DNA from: ZC4RG20 sp963782445
Lineage (GTDB): Bacteria; Pseudomonadota; Gammaproteobacteria; Steroidobacterales; Rariloculaceae
Reading direction: 5' to 3'
DNA length: 64,000 nt
NCBI GenBank assembly: GCA_963782445.1
Contig: CAWAJM010000001.1
Location: forward strand, 3,410,001-3,474,000
This document shows, one piece after another, positions 7,957 to 17,138 of this stretch. Every line of letters starts with the position of its first letter. Position 1 is the first letter of the stretch. Made by a program: the position numbers and the translations under genes. The notes beneath the pieces were generated by a model. The model did no database searches, was not told the origin of the DNA, and saw nothing but the letters and a program-made list of their open reading frames with translations.

Positions 7957-7984
7957 TTGTGCATAAGGGCCGCTATGTTATAGT
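7957..7984 (+). promoter_or_regulatory. Predicted promoter of rne
   Basis: TTGTGC (7957-7962) and TATAGT (7979-7984) are separated by 16 bases and would start transcription near 7991. That gives a leader of about 315 nt, close to the 361-nt rne leader of E. coli. Consensus inference only. Confidence 0.5.
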
Positions 7985-7990
7985 ACCGGC

Positions 7991-8304
7991 AACGGATTTC
8001 GTCTCAGCGGGCCGCCCCGCAAAACGTTTCCGCGTCCGATTTCGGCCACGCTCGACATGCGAGCGGCCACTACTTTTTGCTGAAAGGGTTTAGTTTTCGG
8101 CGCACCCGGAACTTGGGGTGCCGCGAGATCGGGTGACAGCTCTCCGCCGCGCAAAGAACGACAACGCAGCGGATCGAGCCGATTTGGGACCTCCGCGAGA
8201 CCATATGATACAGCGGTTACATAGCAAGCTCTGTTCGTATCCCGCCTCGCAGTTCGCGGCTACCGAACCATACACCGGGCCCGCCCCTAACGGGCTGAGG
8301 GCTT
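7991..8304 (+). promoter_or_regulatory. Long structured 5' leader of rne
   Basis: The 5' untranslated region contains two clear hairpins: GGC-CA-CGCTCG/CGAGCG-GCC at 8044-8068 and GCACCC/GGGTGC at 8102-8121. In E. coli the rne leader binds RNase E through stem-loops and shortens its own mRNA. The length and position here suggest the same feedback, but hairpin-for-hairpin homology cannot be claimed. Confidence 0.5.
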
Positions 8305-11256
8305 ATGAAACGAATGTTGGTGAATGCAACTCAACAGGAAGAGTTGCGTGTGGCCATGGTAGATGGCCAAAAGCTGTATGACCTCGACATAGAAGTACCG
8401 TCCAGAGAACAACGCAAAGCAAACATATACAAGGGCAGAATCACGAGGATCGAGCCCAGTCTCGAAGCGGCTTTCGTCGACTACGGGGCACAGCGCCACG
8501 GCTTCCTGCCGCTCAAGGAAATCTCCCCCGAGTACTTCGTCCGCCAAACGGACGGAGAACGCGTCCAGATCAAGGATGTTCTGCGCGAGAATCAGGAGAT
8601 CGTCGTTCAGGTCGATAAAGAGGAGCGCGGCACCAAGGGCGCCGCACTGACGACCTACGTGAGCCTCGCGGGACGGTTCATCGTGCTGATGCCGAACAAT
8701 CCCCGCGCGGGCGGCGTCTCGCGGCGAATCACGGGCGAGGATCGGGACGTCGTGCGGCAGTCGCTCGAGGAGCTGAACCTCTCCGACGACATGGGCTGCA
8801 TCGTGCGCACGGCCGGCGTCGGCCGCAGCGCCGAGGAGCTGCGCTGGGACCTCGACTATCTGCTCAAGGTCTGGGAATCGATCAAGCAGGTCGTCGTCAC
8901 GCGGCCGGCGCCGTTCCTGATCTATCAGGAAGGCAATGCGATCGTACGCGCGCTGCGCGACTACTACTCTAGCGACATCGGCGAGATCCTCATCGACGAC
9001 GAGCGCATCTATGGCGAGGCCCACGACTTCATGGAGCGCGTGCTGCCCGACAGCGTGCGCAAGCTCAAGCTCTACGACGACCCGACCGTCCCGCTGTTCA
9101 CGCGCTTCCAGATCGAGAGCCAGATCGAGTCGGCGTTCGCACACAAGGTGCAGCTGCCCTCCGGCGGCAGCATCGTCATCGACCACACCGAAGCGCTGAC
9201 GGCCATCGACATCAACTCGGCCCGGTCGACGAAGGGCGAGGATATCGAGGAGACGGCGCTTACCACGAATCTCGAGGCCGCCGACGAGGTCGGGCGCCAG
9301 CTCAGAATCCGGGACCTCGGCGGCCTCGTCGTCGTCGACTTCATCGACATGGGTCCGCATCGCAATCAGCGCGAGGTCGAGAACCGCCTGCGCGACGCGG
9401 TCAAACACGACCGCGCGCGCATCCAGATCGGCCGTATCTCCCGCTTCGGCCTGCTCGAGCTTTCGCGCCAGCGGCTTCGGCCTTCGCTCGAGGAATCGAC
9501 GCAGTCCGTATGCCCGCGGTGCAACGGCACCGGGCATGTGCGCAGCGTCGAATCGCTCGCGCTCGCGATCCTGCGCCTCGTGGGCGAGGAAGCCCGCAAG
9601 GAACGCACGGCCAAGGTCATCGCGCAGCTGCCTATGGAGGTCGCGAACTACGTTCTCAACGAGAAGCGCGACTGGGTCCAGACCATCCAGGACCGCAACG
9701 GGGTCGGGATCGTGCTGATCGGCAATCCGGATCTCGATACGCCGAACTACGCTATCCGCCGCGTGCGCGACGACGAAGCCCACCTGCCCGACAACGTCGC
9801 GACGAGCTACAAGCTCGTGCAGCCCAAGGAAGACCCTTCGCTCGCCTTCGAAGAGATCAAGCGCCCAGTGCGCACCGAAGAGGCCGCCGTGGCCGGCGTG
9901 CTGCCGACCACGCCCGCGCCCCAGCCGGCCGCCAAGCCGCCGCCTGCACCGGAAGGCAAGTCGCTCTGGCAGCGCATGTTCGGTTGGCTCAACAGCGAAT
10001 CCGAAGAGGCCGAGGAAGAGACGGCTGCGACGGCGCCAAGCGGCGGCAGCCGCGGAACCCGCCGGCCCGCCTCGCAGGACCGGCGGCAGCCCCAGGGCGA
10101 GCGCCGCAGCCGAAGCGGCACGAGCCGCAGGAGCCGCGGTCGCGCCGAGGGTGAGCGTTCCAACCGTTCCGATCGGTCGGACCGTTCCGGCGAGAGCGGC
10201 CGCTCCTCGGGCCGCGGCCGCTCGGCGGACGGCAAACGGGCTTCCGACGGCGCCCGCGGCTCCGAAGGCGGTCGGTCCACCGGCACGCGGAGCGCGGCCG
10301 AAGGAAACCGCGCCGAGCCCGGCCGCCCCGAGGCGGAACGTGCCGAAGGCGAACGCGCGGCGCCGGCGGCCGCAGTGCGCACCGAGACGGAGCAGCCGGA
10401 GAGCGCTTCGGCCGAGACGGCCCGCAGCGAGAACGACGGTCAGCAGCCGCGGGAAGCCGCGGGCGGCCAGGCCGGCGGCAGCCAGGGCGGAAGCGCCCGC
10501 AGCCGCCGCTCGCGCAGCCGCCGAGGCGGGCGCGGCTCGGGCCGCTCCTCGAGCCGCCGCCGCGAGGACGCTGGCAAAGAGGCCAAGACTGGCGACGACA
10601 CGAAAGCCGGCAACGGCGCGACCCCGGAGGCGAGAGCGGACGCCGAGTCGGAGCCGCGGGCAACGCAAACCGCCAGTGAGTCGGCGCCGGGCAATGGGGC
10701 CGGCGAAGCGGCCGCGGGCAACAGCGCCCATGCAGCCGGCTCCGGGAACGGCCGGGATACACGGCGCGGCTCACGGTCGGAGGACCGCGAACGCCACGCC
10801 GGCGAGGGCCGCCGCGACACCGAAGCAGGTGAGCCCGGCAGCGAGGCACCGGCGCGTGAGCGGCGCGAGCCGGCGGCGCGCGAATCGACGCCGCGTGAGG
10901 CCGCGCCGAGCGAATCCGACCCGCGCGAGCCCTCAGGTCGTAGTGAGCCCGCGCCGCGCAGCGAGCCCGGAACGCATAGCGAGCCGGCGCCGCGCAGCGA
11001 GCCCGGTCCTCGTAGCGACTCCGCCCCGCGCGAGTCGGCGCCGCACGAGTCCAGAGCGCATGAGCCCGCGCCGGCGCCGGAAAGGCGCGGCGAGACGCCG
11101 CCTGCCCAGGGCGGCGCCGAGGGTCGGCCGACGGATTCGGCGAGGACGGATTCGGCGAGCGGGGCATCGCCCGCCGCGGCCGCCGTCCCCGCGCCCAGCC
11201 CGGAGAGGGCGTCCGTCGAGCAGAGCTCGGCGGCCGGCAACGGCGGCGCATCCTAG
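8305..11256 (+). CDS. rne: Ribonuclease E
   Basis: 983 residues. The N-terminal half is canonical: MKRMLVNATQQEELRVAMVD, an S1 domain, DNase I-like motifs with the catalytic aspartates in TAIDINSAR and VVVDFIDMG, and the zinc-link CPRC (Cys403/Cys406). Residues about 551-563 (KSLWQRMFGWLN) look like the amphipathic membrane-targeting helix. The remaining roughly 420 residues are disordered, rich in Arg, Ser, Glu and Gly, with RG/RS clusters and imperfect SEPAPRSEPG repeats near 870-900, the expected RNA-binding and degradosome scaffold. The gene ends at a GC-rich hairpin facing the phosphatase gene. Confidence 0.97.
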   Translation: MKRMLVNATQQEELRVAMVDGQKLYDLDIEVPSREQRKANIYKGRITRIEPSLEAAFVDYGAQRHGFLPLKEISPEYFVRQTDGERVQIKDVLRENQEIVVQVDKEERGTKGAALTTYVSLAGRFIVLMPNNPRAGGVSRRITGEDRDVVRQSLEELNLSDDMGCIVRTAGVGRSAEELRWDLDYLLKVWESIKQVVVTRPAPFLIYQEGNAIVRALRDYYSSDIGEILIDDERIYGEAHDFMERVLPDSVRKLKLYDDPTVPLFTRFQIESQIESAFAHKVQLPSGGSIVIDHTEALTAIDINSARSTKGEDIEETALTTNLEAADEVGRQLRIRDLGGLVVVDFIDMGPHRNQREVENRLRDAVKHDRARIQIGRISRFGLLELSRQRLRPSLEESTQSVCPRCNGTGHVRSVESLALAILRLVGEEARKERTAKVIAQLPMEVANYVLNEKRDWVQTIQDRNGVGIVLIGNPDLDTPNYAIRRVRDDEAHLPDNVATSYKLVQPKEDPSLAFEEIKRPVRTEEAAVAGVLPTTPAPQPAAKPPPAPEGKSLWQRMFGWLNSESEEAEEETAATAPSGGSRGTRRPASQDRRQPQGERRSRSGTSRRSRGRAEGERSNRSDRSDRSGESGRSSGRGRSADGKRASDGARGSEGGRSTGTRSAAEGNRAEPGRPEAERAEGERAAPAAAVRTETEQPESASAETARSENDGQQPREAAGGQAGGSQGGSARSRRSRSRRGGRGSGRSSSRRREDAGKEAKTGDDTKAGNGATPEARADAESEPRATQTASESAPGNGAGEAAAGNSAHAAGSGNGRDTRRGSRSEDRERHAGEGRRDTEAGEPGSEAPARERREPAARESTPREAAPSESDPREPSGRSEPAPRSEPGTHSEPAPRSEPGPRSDSAPRESAPHESRAHEPAPAPERRGETPPAQGGAEGRPTDSARTDSASGASPAAAAVPAPSPERASVEQSSAAGNGGAS

Positions 11257-11271
11257 CGCGAATCGCTGCCG

Positions 11272-11304
11272 CCGGGGCCGGAGGGCTGAGCTCCCCGGCC
11301 CCGG
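11272..11304. terminator. GC hairpin between convergent rne and phosphatase genes
   Basis: CCGGGGCCGG (11272-11281) and CCGGCCCCGG (11295-11304) form a perfect 10-bp stem with a 13-base loop. No T-run follows on either strand, so it may be a weak or factor-assisted terminator used from both sides. Confidence 0.5.
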
Positions 11305-11312
11305 TCGGCCGA

Positions 11313-11867
11313 TCAACGCTCTGCCGTCCTGTCGCGCAGCTCTGCGCGCAAGTATTCGACGAGGCCGAGCGAGGCCTCCTCCGCCAGATCCAGCACGTGC
11401 TCGAAGCCGTTGATGCCTCCGTAGTACGGGTCGGGCACCTCGCGCCGCTCGCTCGCGGGCGCGAACTCGAGAAACAGCCGCAGCCGGGACCGATACTCGC
11501 CGGGGCATAGGTCCCTGAGGACCTCGAGATTGAGCTCGTCCATGGCGACGATGAGATCGAAACGCTCGAAATCCTCCATGGCGACCCGACGCGCCCGCAG
11601 CCCGCTCAAGTCGACGCCGCGCCGCGCGGCCGCCCGCTGAGCCCGCGCGTCGGGCGGGTCGCCGACGTGAAACTCGTGCGTGCCGGCGGAATCGAGCGCG
11701 AGCGCGAGCTCCGGCGCCTTCTCCTGCCAAACCTTGCGGAACACGCCCTCGGCCGTCGGCGAGCGGCAGATGTTGCCCATGCAGACGAACAGGATGCGGT
11801 AGGCGGCAGCCGCCTCCGGATCGGCCTCCTGGGCGTTGCGCCTGAACCTGTCGAAAATCCCTATCAT
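11313..11867 (-). CDS. Low-molecular-weight protein-tyrosine phosphatase
   Basis: 184 residues with the P-loop CMGNICRS (Cys29, Arg35; CX5R) and the general-acid motif VPDPYYGG. A roughly 20-residue N-terminal extension precedes the usual start of the fold. Family members dephosphorylate tyrosine kinases of polysaccharide export or small substrates. It is last in the msbA-lpxK-kdsB series, 16 bp after kdsB, which suggests an envelope role; substrate unknown. Confidence 0.92.
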   Translation of the reverse strand: MIGIFDRFRRNAQEADPEAAAAYRILFVCMGNICRSPTAEGVFRKVWQEKAPELALALDSAGTHEFHVGDPPDARAQRAAARRGVDLSGLRARRVAMEDFERFDLIVAMDELNLEVLRDLCPGEYRSRLRLFLEFAPASERREVPDPYYGGINGFEHVLDLAEEASLGLVEYLRAELRDRTAER

Positions 11868-11883
11868 GGCGCCGTATTCTAGC

Positions 11884-12633
11884 TCAGCTTTCGAGCGCGG
11901 CCCGCGCCGCCGCCAGATCCTCGGGCGTGTCCACGCCCCGGGGCGGCCGGGTCAGCGCATCCGCGACAGCGATGCGCTGGCCGAGCCAGAGCACGCGCAG
12001 CTGCTCGAGCCGCTCGGCGAGCTCGAGCGCGCAGGGCGGCTCGGCCGTAATGGCTCGCAGCGCCGCGGCGCGGTAAGCGTAGATCCCGACGTGACGCCGC
12101 AGTAGGCCCTCGTGGCCGGCACCGCCGTCGCGCGGCCAAGGGATCGGCGCGCGGCTGAAATACAGGGCGTTGCCCGCCCGATCGGTCACGACCTTGACGA
12201 CGTTGGGATCGCCGAGCTCGGCTTCCGACTCGATCGGGGTCACGAGCGTCGCGACGCCGGCGTCGGGTCGTGCAGCGAGCAGTCCGGCGACCTGACGCAC
12301 GAGCTCGGGCGGCAGACGCGGCTCGTCGCCCTGCACATTGACGACGATCCGATCGTCCGGCCAGCCGAGCCGTTCCGCGAGTTCGGCGATGCGATCGGTC
12401 CCGCTCGCGTGCTCGGCGCGCGTGAGCACGGCACGGCCGCCATAGCGCTCGCATGCGGCCGCGATGCGGGCGTCGTCGGTCGCGACGATGACCTCATCGG
12501 CGCCGCTGCCGAGGGCACGCTCGTAGACCCAGGCGATCATGGGCCGGCCGGCAATCTCGGCCAGCGGCTTGCCCGGCAGCCGGCTCGAGCCGTAGCGGGC
12601 CGGAATCACAACCGTAAAGGCGGCAGCTGACAT
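11884..12633 (-). CDS. kdsB: 3-deoxy-manno-octulosonate cytidylyltransferase
   Basis: KdsB activates KDO as CMP-KDO for lipopolysaccharide inner core. The 249-residue protein starts MSAAAFTVVIPARYGSSRLP, with the nucleotide-binding VVIPARYGSSRLPGKPL and VVNVQGDEPRLPPEL. The ATG at 12633 is chosen over upstream in-frame codons because the conserved fold starts immediately after it and a purine-rich GAGAGGGA lies upstream. It follows lpxK by 25 bp; the small ycaR gene that often sits between them is absent. Confidence 0.96.
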   Translation of the reverse strand: MSAAAFTVVIPARYGSSRLPGKPLAEIAGRPMIAWVYERALGSGADEVIVATDDARIAAACERYGGRAVLTRAEHASGTDRIAELAERLGWPDDRIVVNVQGDEPRLPPELVRQVAGLLAARPDAGVATLVTPIESEAELGDPNVVKVVTDRAGNALYFSRAPIPWPRDGGAGHEGLLRRHVGIYAYRAAALRAITAEPPCALELAERLEQLRVLWLGQRIAVADALTRPPRGVDTPEDLAAARAALES

Positions 12634-12658
12634 CGTCTCGGGTCCCTCTCGGAGTCCG

Positions 12659-13822
12659 TCACCGGCGCGACGAACCTCGCACCGGCGCGCCCTGCCGCGG
12701 CGGCGGCAGTTTCTGCAGCACGCAGGTGACGAGCGTCTCGGCCCCGGCCGGCTCGAAACGCATGTCGACAGCGACGCACCAGACGCCGGGCGGCGCGAAT
12801 GCACGGCATTTTACGGCATCCTTCTCGGTCAGCAGCACGGGCTCGGCGCCCGGCGCGAGGTCGGCCGCGCCGATCGGCGCATGGTCCGGCAACGGCCGCG
12901 GCACGACCTCGAGGCCGGCCCGGCGCAGCATCGCGAAAAACCGCTCGGGGTGGCCGATGCCCGCGACCGCGCGCACGCGCCGGCCCACGAAATCCGCCAG
13001 CGCGGCCTCCCGGCCGTCCGCGAGCGAATACACGCGTGCCGTCTCGAGCCGCGCCGCGATGGCCGCCGGACGGGCCGCCGGCGGCGCGAGCCGCGCGAGC
13101 AGCGCGCTCGGCACGTCCCGGCCGCCGCCCGCCTCGCCGCGCTGCTCGCCGCCCCCGTTGACGACGAGGGCATCGACGCGCGCGAGCCGTGCCGGACGCT
13201 CGCGCAGCGGGCCCGCGGGCAGGCAGCGCCCATTGCCGAGTCCCCGCGCGCCGTCGACCACGGCAATCTCGACCGTGCGTGCGAGCCGGTAGTGCTGGAG
13301 GCCGTCGTCGGCCAGCAGCACGTCGACGTCGCTCTGCTCGAGCAGCCGACGCGCGGCCGCGACGCGGTCGGGACCGACCGCGACGGGGCAGCCCGTGCGC
13401 TGCGCGAGCAGCACGGGCTCGTCGCCGACTTCGCGCGGATCGCTCCCCGGCGTCACGCTCCGCGGCCACTCGCGGGAGGCGCCGCCGTAACCGCGCGCGA
13501 CGATGCCGGGCCGGTAGCCGCGCGCGGCAAGCGCGCCCGCCAGCCAGATCAGCAGCGGCGTCTTACCGGTACCGCCGACCGAAATATTGCCGACGACGAC
13601 GACCGGCACGGGAAGCTCGACGGGGCGCAGGACGCGCGTGGCATACAGGCGCGCGCGCAAGGACGCCGCGGCACAGTACAGCGCGCCGAGCGGCCGCAGC
13701 AGGGCCGACGCGAGCGGCCGCGCCTCTTCGCCATACCACAGTGCATTCAACGAACGCGTCGCGGCCGCCCGCCGCGCACGGCGCGCGGCGCCGGCCGCGT
13801 CGGCCGCGCCCGCATCGCTCAC
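12659..13822 (-). CDS. lpxK: Tetraacyldisaccharide 4'-kinase
   Basis: LpxK phosphorylates the lipid A precursor at the inner membrane. From a GTG at 13822 the product is 387 residues with the Walker A region VVVVGNISVGGTGKTPLLIW and LLADDGLQHYRLAR, both diagnostic. The start overlaps the msbA stop as GTGA, so the two are translationally coupled. An upstream extension of the frame runs antiparallel through msbA and is not real. Confidence 0.95.
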   Translation of the reverse strand: MSDAGAADAAGAARRARRAAATRSLNALWYGEEARPLASALLRPLGALYCAAASLRARLYATRVLRPVELPVPVVVVGNISVGGTGKTPLLIWLAGALAARGYRPGIVARGYGGASREWPRSVTPGSDPREVGDEPVLLAQRTGCPVAVGPDRVAAARRLLEQSDVDVLLADDGLQHYRLARTVEIAVVDGARGLGNGRCLPAGPLRERPARLARVDALVVNGGGEQRGEAGGGRDVPSALLARLAPPAARPAAIAARLETARVYSLADGREAALADFVGRRVRAVAGIGHPERFFAMLRRAGLEVVPRPLPDHAPIGAADLAPGAEPVLLTEKDAVKCRAFAPPGVWCVAVDMRFEPAGAETLVTCVLQKLPPPRQGAPVRGSSRR

Positions 13823-15583
13823 GGCGCCTCGCCCGCGAACTGCAGGCGGTACAGCGCGGCGTACTGGCCGTCGCGCGCGAGCAGCTCGGCGTGGCTGCCA
13901 AGCTCGACGACGGCACCGTCGCGGACGACGGCGATGCAGTCGGCGGCCTCCACGGTCGAGAGCCGATGCGCGATGACGAGCGTCGTGCGGCCGCGCATGA
14001 GATTCGAGAGGGCGCTTTGGACGCGCCGCTCCGACTCGTTGTCGAGTGCCGACGTCGCCTCGTCGAGGATCAGGATCGGTGCATCCTTGAGCAGCGCGCG
14101 CGCGACGGCGATGCGCTGCCGCTGGCCGCCCGAGAGCAGCACGCCGCGCTCGCCGACGCGCGTTTCGAGGCCCTCGGGCAGCGCAGCGGCGAACTCGCTG
14201 ACGTAGGCGGCCTCGGCCGCGCGCGCGACGGCCTCGCGCGAGCACTCGCCGGGCACCCCGTAGGCGATGTTGTTGGCGATCGTGTCGTCGAAGAGCACCA
14301 CGTCCTGGCTCACGAGGCTCAGCTGCCGGCGCAGGTCGCGCAGCCGGTACCGGCGCACGTCCTTGCCGTCGAGCAGCACGGCCCCTTCGTCGACATCGTA
14401 GAAGCGCGGCAGCAGGCTCGCGATCGTCGACTTGCCGCTACCGGAATGCCCCACGAGCGCGAGCGTCGTGCCAGCAGGCAGCGCGAGCGAGACGTGCTCG
14501 AGAACGGGACCCTTGCGGCCGCGGTAGGCGAACGAGAACGTCGCGGAACTCCACGTCGCCGCGCGCGCGCCCGAGCGTCTCCGTACCCGTGTCCTGCTCG
14601 ACCGGACCGTCGAGCGTCTCGAACAGGCTGTCGGCGCCCGCGACGCCCTTTTGCATCGAGGCGTTGATGTTCACGAGCCGCTTGATCGGCGCGAGCACTT
14701 GCGCCATCGCGGTCAGGAAGCCCACGAATACGCCCGCGCTGAGGTCCCTGAGCAGCCAATCCGAGAAGGCCACGAAGATGACGCCGGCGACGGCCAGCGC
14801 GGCGACGTATTGCGTCAACGCATCGCCGGCCGCGCGGGTCGCGACGAGCCGTACATTGAGCTTGAAGTTGCGCCGGTTGATCTTCTCGAACTGGGCCTGC
14901 TCGAAAGCCTGCCCTTCGAACAGCTTGACGACGCGGTGGCCGAGCAGGGACTGCTCCGCCGCGCGCGTGACGTCGCCCATGGAGGTCTGAATGCGCGCGC
15001 CGTAGCGCCGGAATGCGCGGCTCATGTAGGCGAGCAGCACACCGATGGCCGGCCCGACGACGCCCGTGAGCGCCGTGAGCTGCCAGCTCATGCGCAGCAT
15101 GTCGAAGAGCAGCACGGCGATCAGGAGACTGTCGCGCACGAGCGTGGCCATCGAGGTCGAGATCGCCTCGGCGACCTGCTCCGTGTCGTAGGTCAGCTTC
15201 GAGATCAGCGCGCCCGAGGAACTCGAGTCGAAGAGGCTCGCAGGCATCGTGAGGTAACGATCGAAGAGCTGCTCGCGCAAGTCGCGGATGACGGCCCGGC
15301 CGACGCGCGCGAGCCCGTAAACGCCGACGAAGTCCATGGCGCCGCGCAGCACGAATACGGCCACGATGAGCAGCGGCAGCTGCCACGCGGGACCGGCCGC
15401 CGCGGCGGCGGCCGTCCGGTCGAGCCGGCCGATGACGTCTTTGGTGAGCCACGGGATCAGCCCGCTGGAGACGGCCTGCACGATCATCGCCGCGAGCGCC
15501 AGCGCGACCGGGGGCCAATGCGGATAGACGTAGCGCAGCAGCCTGCGATACGTCTTCATGCCTGGGGCAGTTAGAAAACGCAA
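13819..15583 (-). CDS. msbA: Lipid A export ATP-binding/permease protein MsbA, one-base frameshift in this sequence
   Basis: MsbA flips lipid A-core across the inner membrane. The N-terminal membrane domain (KTYRRLLRYVYPHW onward, about 330 residues) is in one frame. The ATPase domain, with Walker A GHSGSGKST, signature LSGGQRQRIAVARAL and Walker B ILILDEATSALD, is in another. Frames join at GDVEFRDV|SFAYRGRKG: deleting one base of GAACGTC at 14536-14542 (plus-strand reading) restores a 587-residue MsbA. Essential in most relatives, so a sequence error is likelier than loss. A TTG at 15583 is taken as start because AGGAGG lies 6 bases upstream; an ATG at 15559 lacks such a site. Confidence 0.93.
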
Positions 15584-15619
15584 CTAGTGCCTCCTGATCC
15601 GGCCCGCAGCTCGGCGGCG

Positions 15620-15739
15620 GGCTGCAGGCTTGGCGTAAGGGCGGTGTCGGGACCGCCGTGAACCCGTCCATGGGGGCTCGCTGAGCGCCATCCCTGGCGC
15701 TCAGCGTCCCGACACCGCCCTTACGCCAAGCCTGCAGCC
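15620..15739 (+). repeat. Palindromic element copy C (forward)
   Basis: Perfect 34-bp arms (15620-15653/15706-15739), a 26-nt asymmetric tract beginning CGCCGTGAACCCGTCC (15654-15679) and a perfect inner hairpin GCTGAGCGCC-ATCCCT-GGCGCTCAGC directly abutting the right arm (15680-15705); 120 bp total. It lies between exbD and msbA and pairs with reverse copy D. Confidence 0.95.
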
Positions 15740-15902
15740 GGACACGTTGGCGGCCATGGCTAAAGATCGCACGGATTAGCGTTTTCCGCTTGGGTCTGGA
15801 ACGGCGAAGAGCGCACAGACTAACGTAGGCAGCCGTCGTCCAGAACCGCGACGACCTTGCGGACTACCCTCTTCGCACCACCGAGTTCCCCGTGCGCTTG
15901 CA

Positions 15903-16087
15903 GCATGATTCATGAACGGCCGCCAGCCTCGCAGAGGAGTCTCGTGCAGACGGGCGCTTTCGGGGCCGTGCGCGCCAGGACGGCGAGCTACGGAGGCTCC
16001 ACGGACGGATTTACGCCGTCCCCGAAAGCGCCCGTCTGCACGAGGCTCCGCCCACCACCAGCGCAAGACGCCGTTCATGAATCATGC
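15903..16087 (-). repeat. Palindromic element copy D (reverse, long form)
   Basis: Outer 17-bp arms GCATGATTCATGAACGG and its complement (15903-15919/16071-16087) plus inner 30-bp arms (15936-15965/16020-16049, 29/30). Compared with copy B the outer arm differs by one base pair (C-G in B, T-A here), a compensated change. The 163-bp C-D spacer partly resembles the A-B spacer (GCGAAGA.CGCAC and GGCAGCA.GATTCATGAACGG at its two ends). Confidence 0.92.
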
Positions 16088-16101
16088 GAATAGACAGCCA
16101 G

Positions 16102-16524
16102 CTAACCTTGCGGCGGCTGCACGGTCGCCATGTTGATGTTGACGAAGCCGAGCTGCCCGGCCACGTCCATGGCCGTGACGACGGCCTGGTGAGTCGCGAG
16201 GGCGTCGGCGCGGATATAGACAGGCATGTCGTGCCGCTCACCGATGAGCTTCTCGATCGCGGCCTTGAGCGTACGCGGCTCGTTGTTGACGAGCGGATGC
16301 CCGTTGACGAGATAGGCGCCGGACTGAGTGATCGTGATCTCGAGGGAGTCGTCCGAGGCCGGCGGCGGCGCATCGGCCTTCGCCTGCGGGAGGCGCAGAT
16401 GAATCGCGGTCTCGTGCACGAAGCTCGTCGAAACCATGAAGAACACGAGCAGCAGCAACACGACGTCGATGAGCGACGTCAGGTTGACCTCAGGCTCGTC
16501 TTTTGAGCGGCTCTGCAGTCTCAT
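16102..16524 (-). CDS. exbD: Biopolymer transport protein ExbD
   Basis: 140 residues: one N-terminal membrane helix (LTSLIDVVLLLLVFFMVSTSF) containing the conserved proton-path aspartate, then a periplasmic domain. ExbD with ExbB converts proton flow into energy for TonB-type outer-membrane transport. The start lies 35 bases inside exbB. In this comEC-exbBD-msbA-lpxK arrangement the pair is conserved across gammaproteobacteria although its exact client is unclear. Confidence 0.93.
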   Translation of the reverse strand: MRLQSRSKDEPEVNLTSLIDVVLLLLVFFMVSTSFVHETAIHLRLPQAKADAPPPASDDSLEITITQSGAYLVNGHPLVNNEPRTLKAAIEKLIGERHDMPVYIRADALATHQAVVTAMDVAGQLGFVNINMATVQPPQG

Positions 16525-17138
16525 TTCTGGCCGATTCCCGATACTCGACGAGATCCAGGAACTTCAGGGCTTCCTTCTCCATCTGCACCACGAGGCCGTC
16601 GATGCGGCCGCGCAGGTACCGATAGGCGATGACGGCCGGAATCGCGACGCTGAGGCCCGCGGCCGTCGTGATCAGCGCCTCGGAGATACCGCCCGCGAGC
16701 ACGCCGGGATCGCCGACTCCGTTCGTCGTGATCGCCGCGAAGACTTTCATGATGCCGACGACCGTGCCGAGCAGACCCAGCAAAGGCGAGATCTGCGCGA
16801 TCGTGCCGAGCGGATTCAGGTAGCGCTCGAGCTCGTGCACGACGTGCCGCCCGCTGTCCTCGATGCGTTCCTTGACGACCTCACGGTCGGCATGGCGATA
16901 GGCGAGCCCGGCCGCGAGCACCTGGCCCAGCGGCGAGCTCTGGTGCAGCGCCTGCAGGTGCTGGACGTTCGAGCTCGTCGCGAGCGATCCAGTCCCGGAC
17001 CTGAGCCACGAGCTGCTTGGGCGTGACCCGTTTCTTCTGCAAGGTCCAGAGACGTTCGAGGATGATCGCGGCCGCGACGACGGAGCAGGCGATGATCGGC
17101 AGCATGAGCCAACCGCCCGCCACTACGATCTCCAACAT
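16490..17138 (-). CDS. exbB: MotA/TolQ/ExbB proton channel protein, one-base frameshift in this sequence
   Basis: The N-terminal part (MLEIVVAGGWLMLPIIACSV, first membrane helix, then LQKKRVTPKQLVAQVRDWIARDEL) and the C-terminal part (SPLGQVLAAGLAYRHADREV, then LGTIAQISPLLGLLGTVVG and a third helix) lie in different frames. Removing one base of GACGTTC at 16964-16970 joins them as RDELDVQHLQALHQSSPLG, restoring an intact protein of about 215 residues. Partner of ExbD downstream; start 33 bp after comEC. Because exbD is intact and coupled to it, a sequence error is likelier than a dead gene. Confidence 0.9.

Noticed and set aside
15620..16087. Palindromes C and D as rho-independent terminators
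   Set aside because: No T-run follows either strand, arms are far longer than terminators, and equivalent pairs lie inside operons that must be transcribed through.
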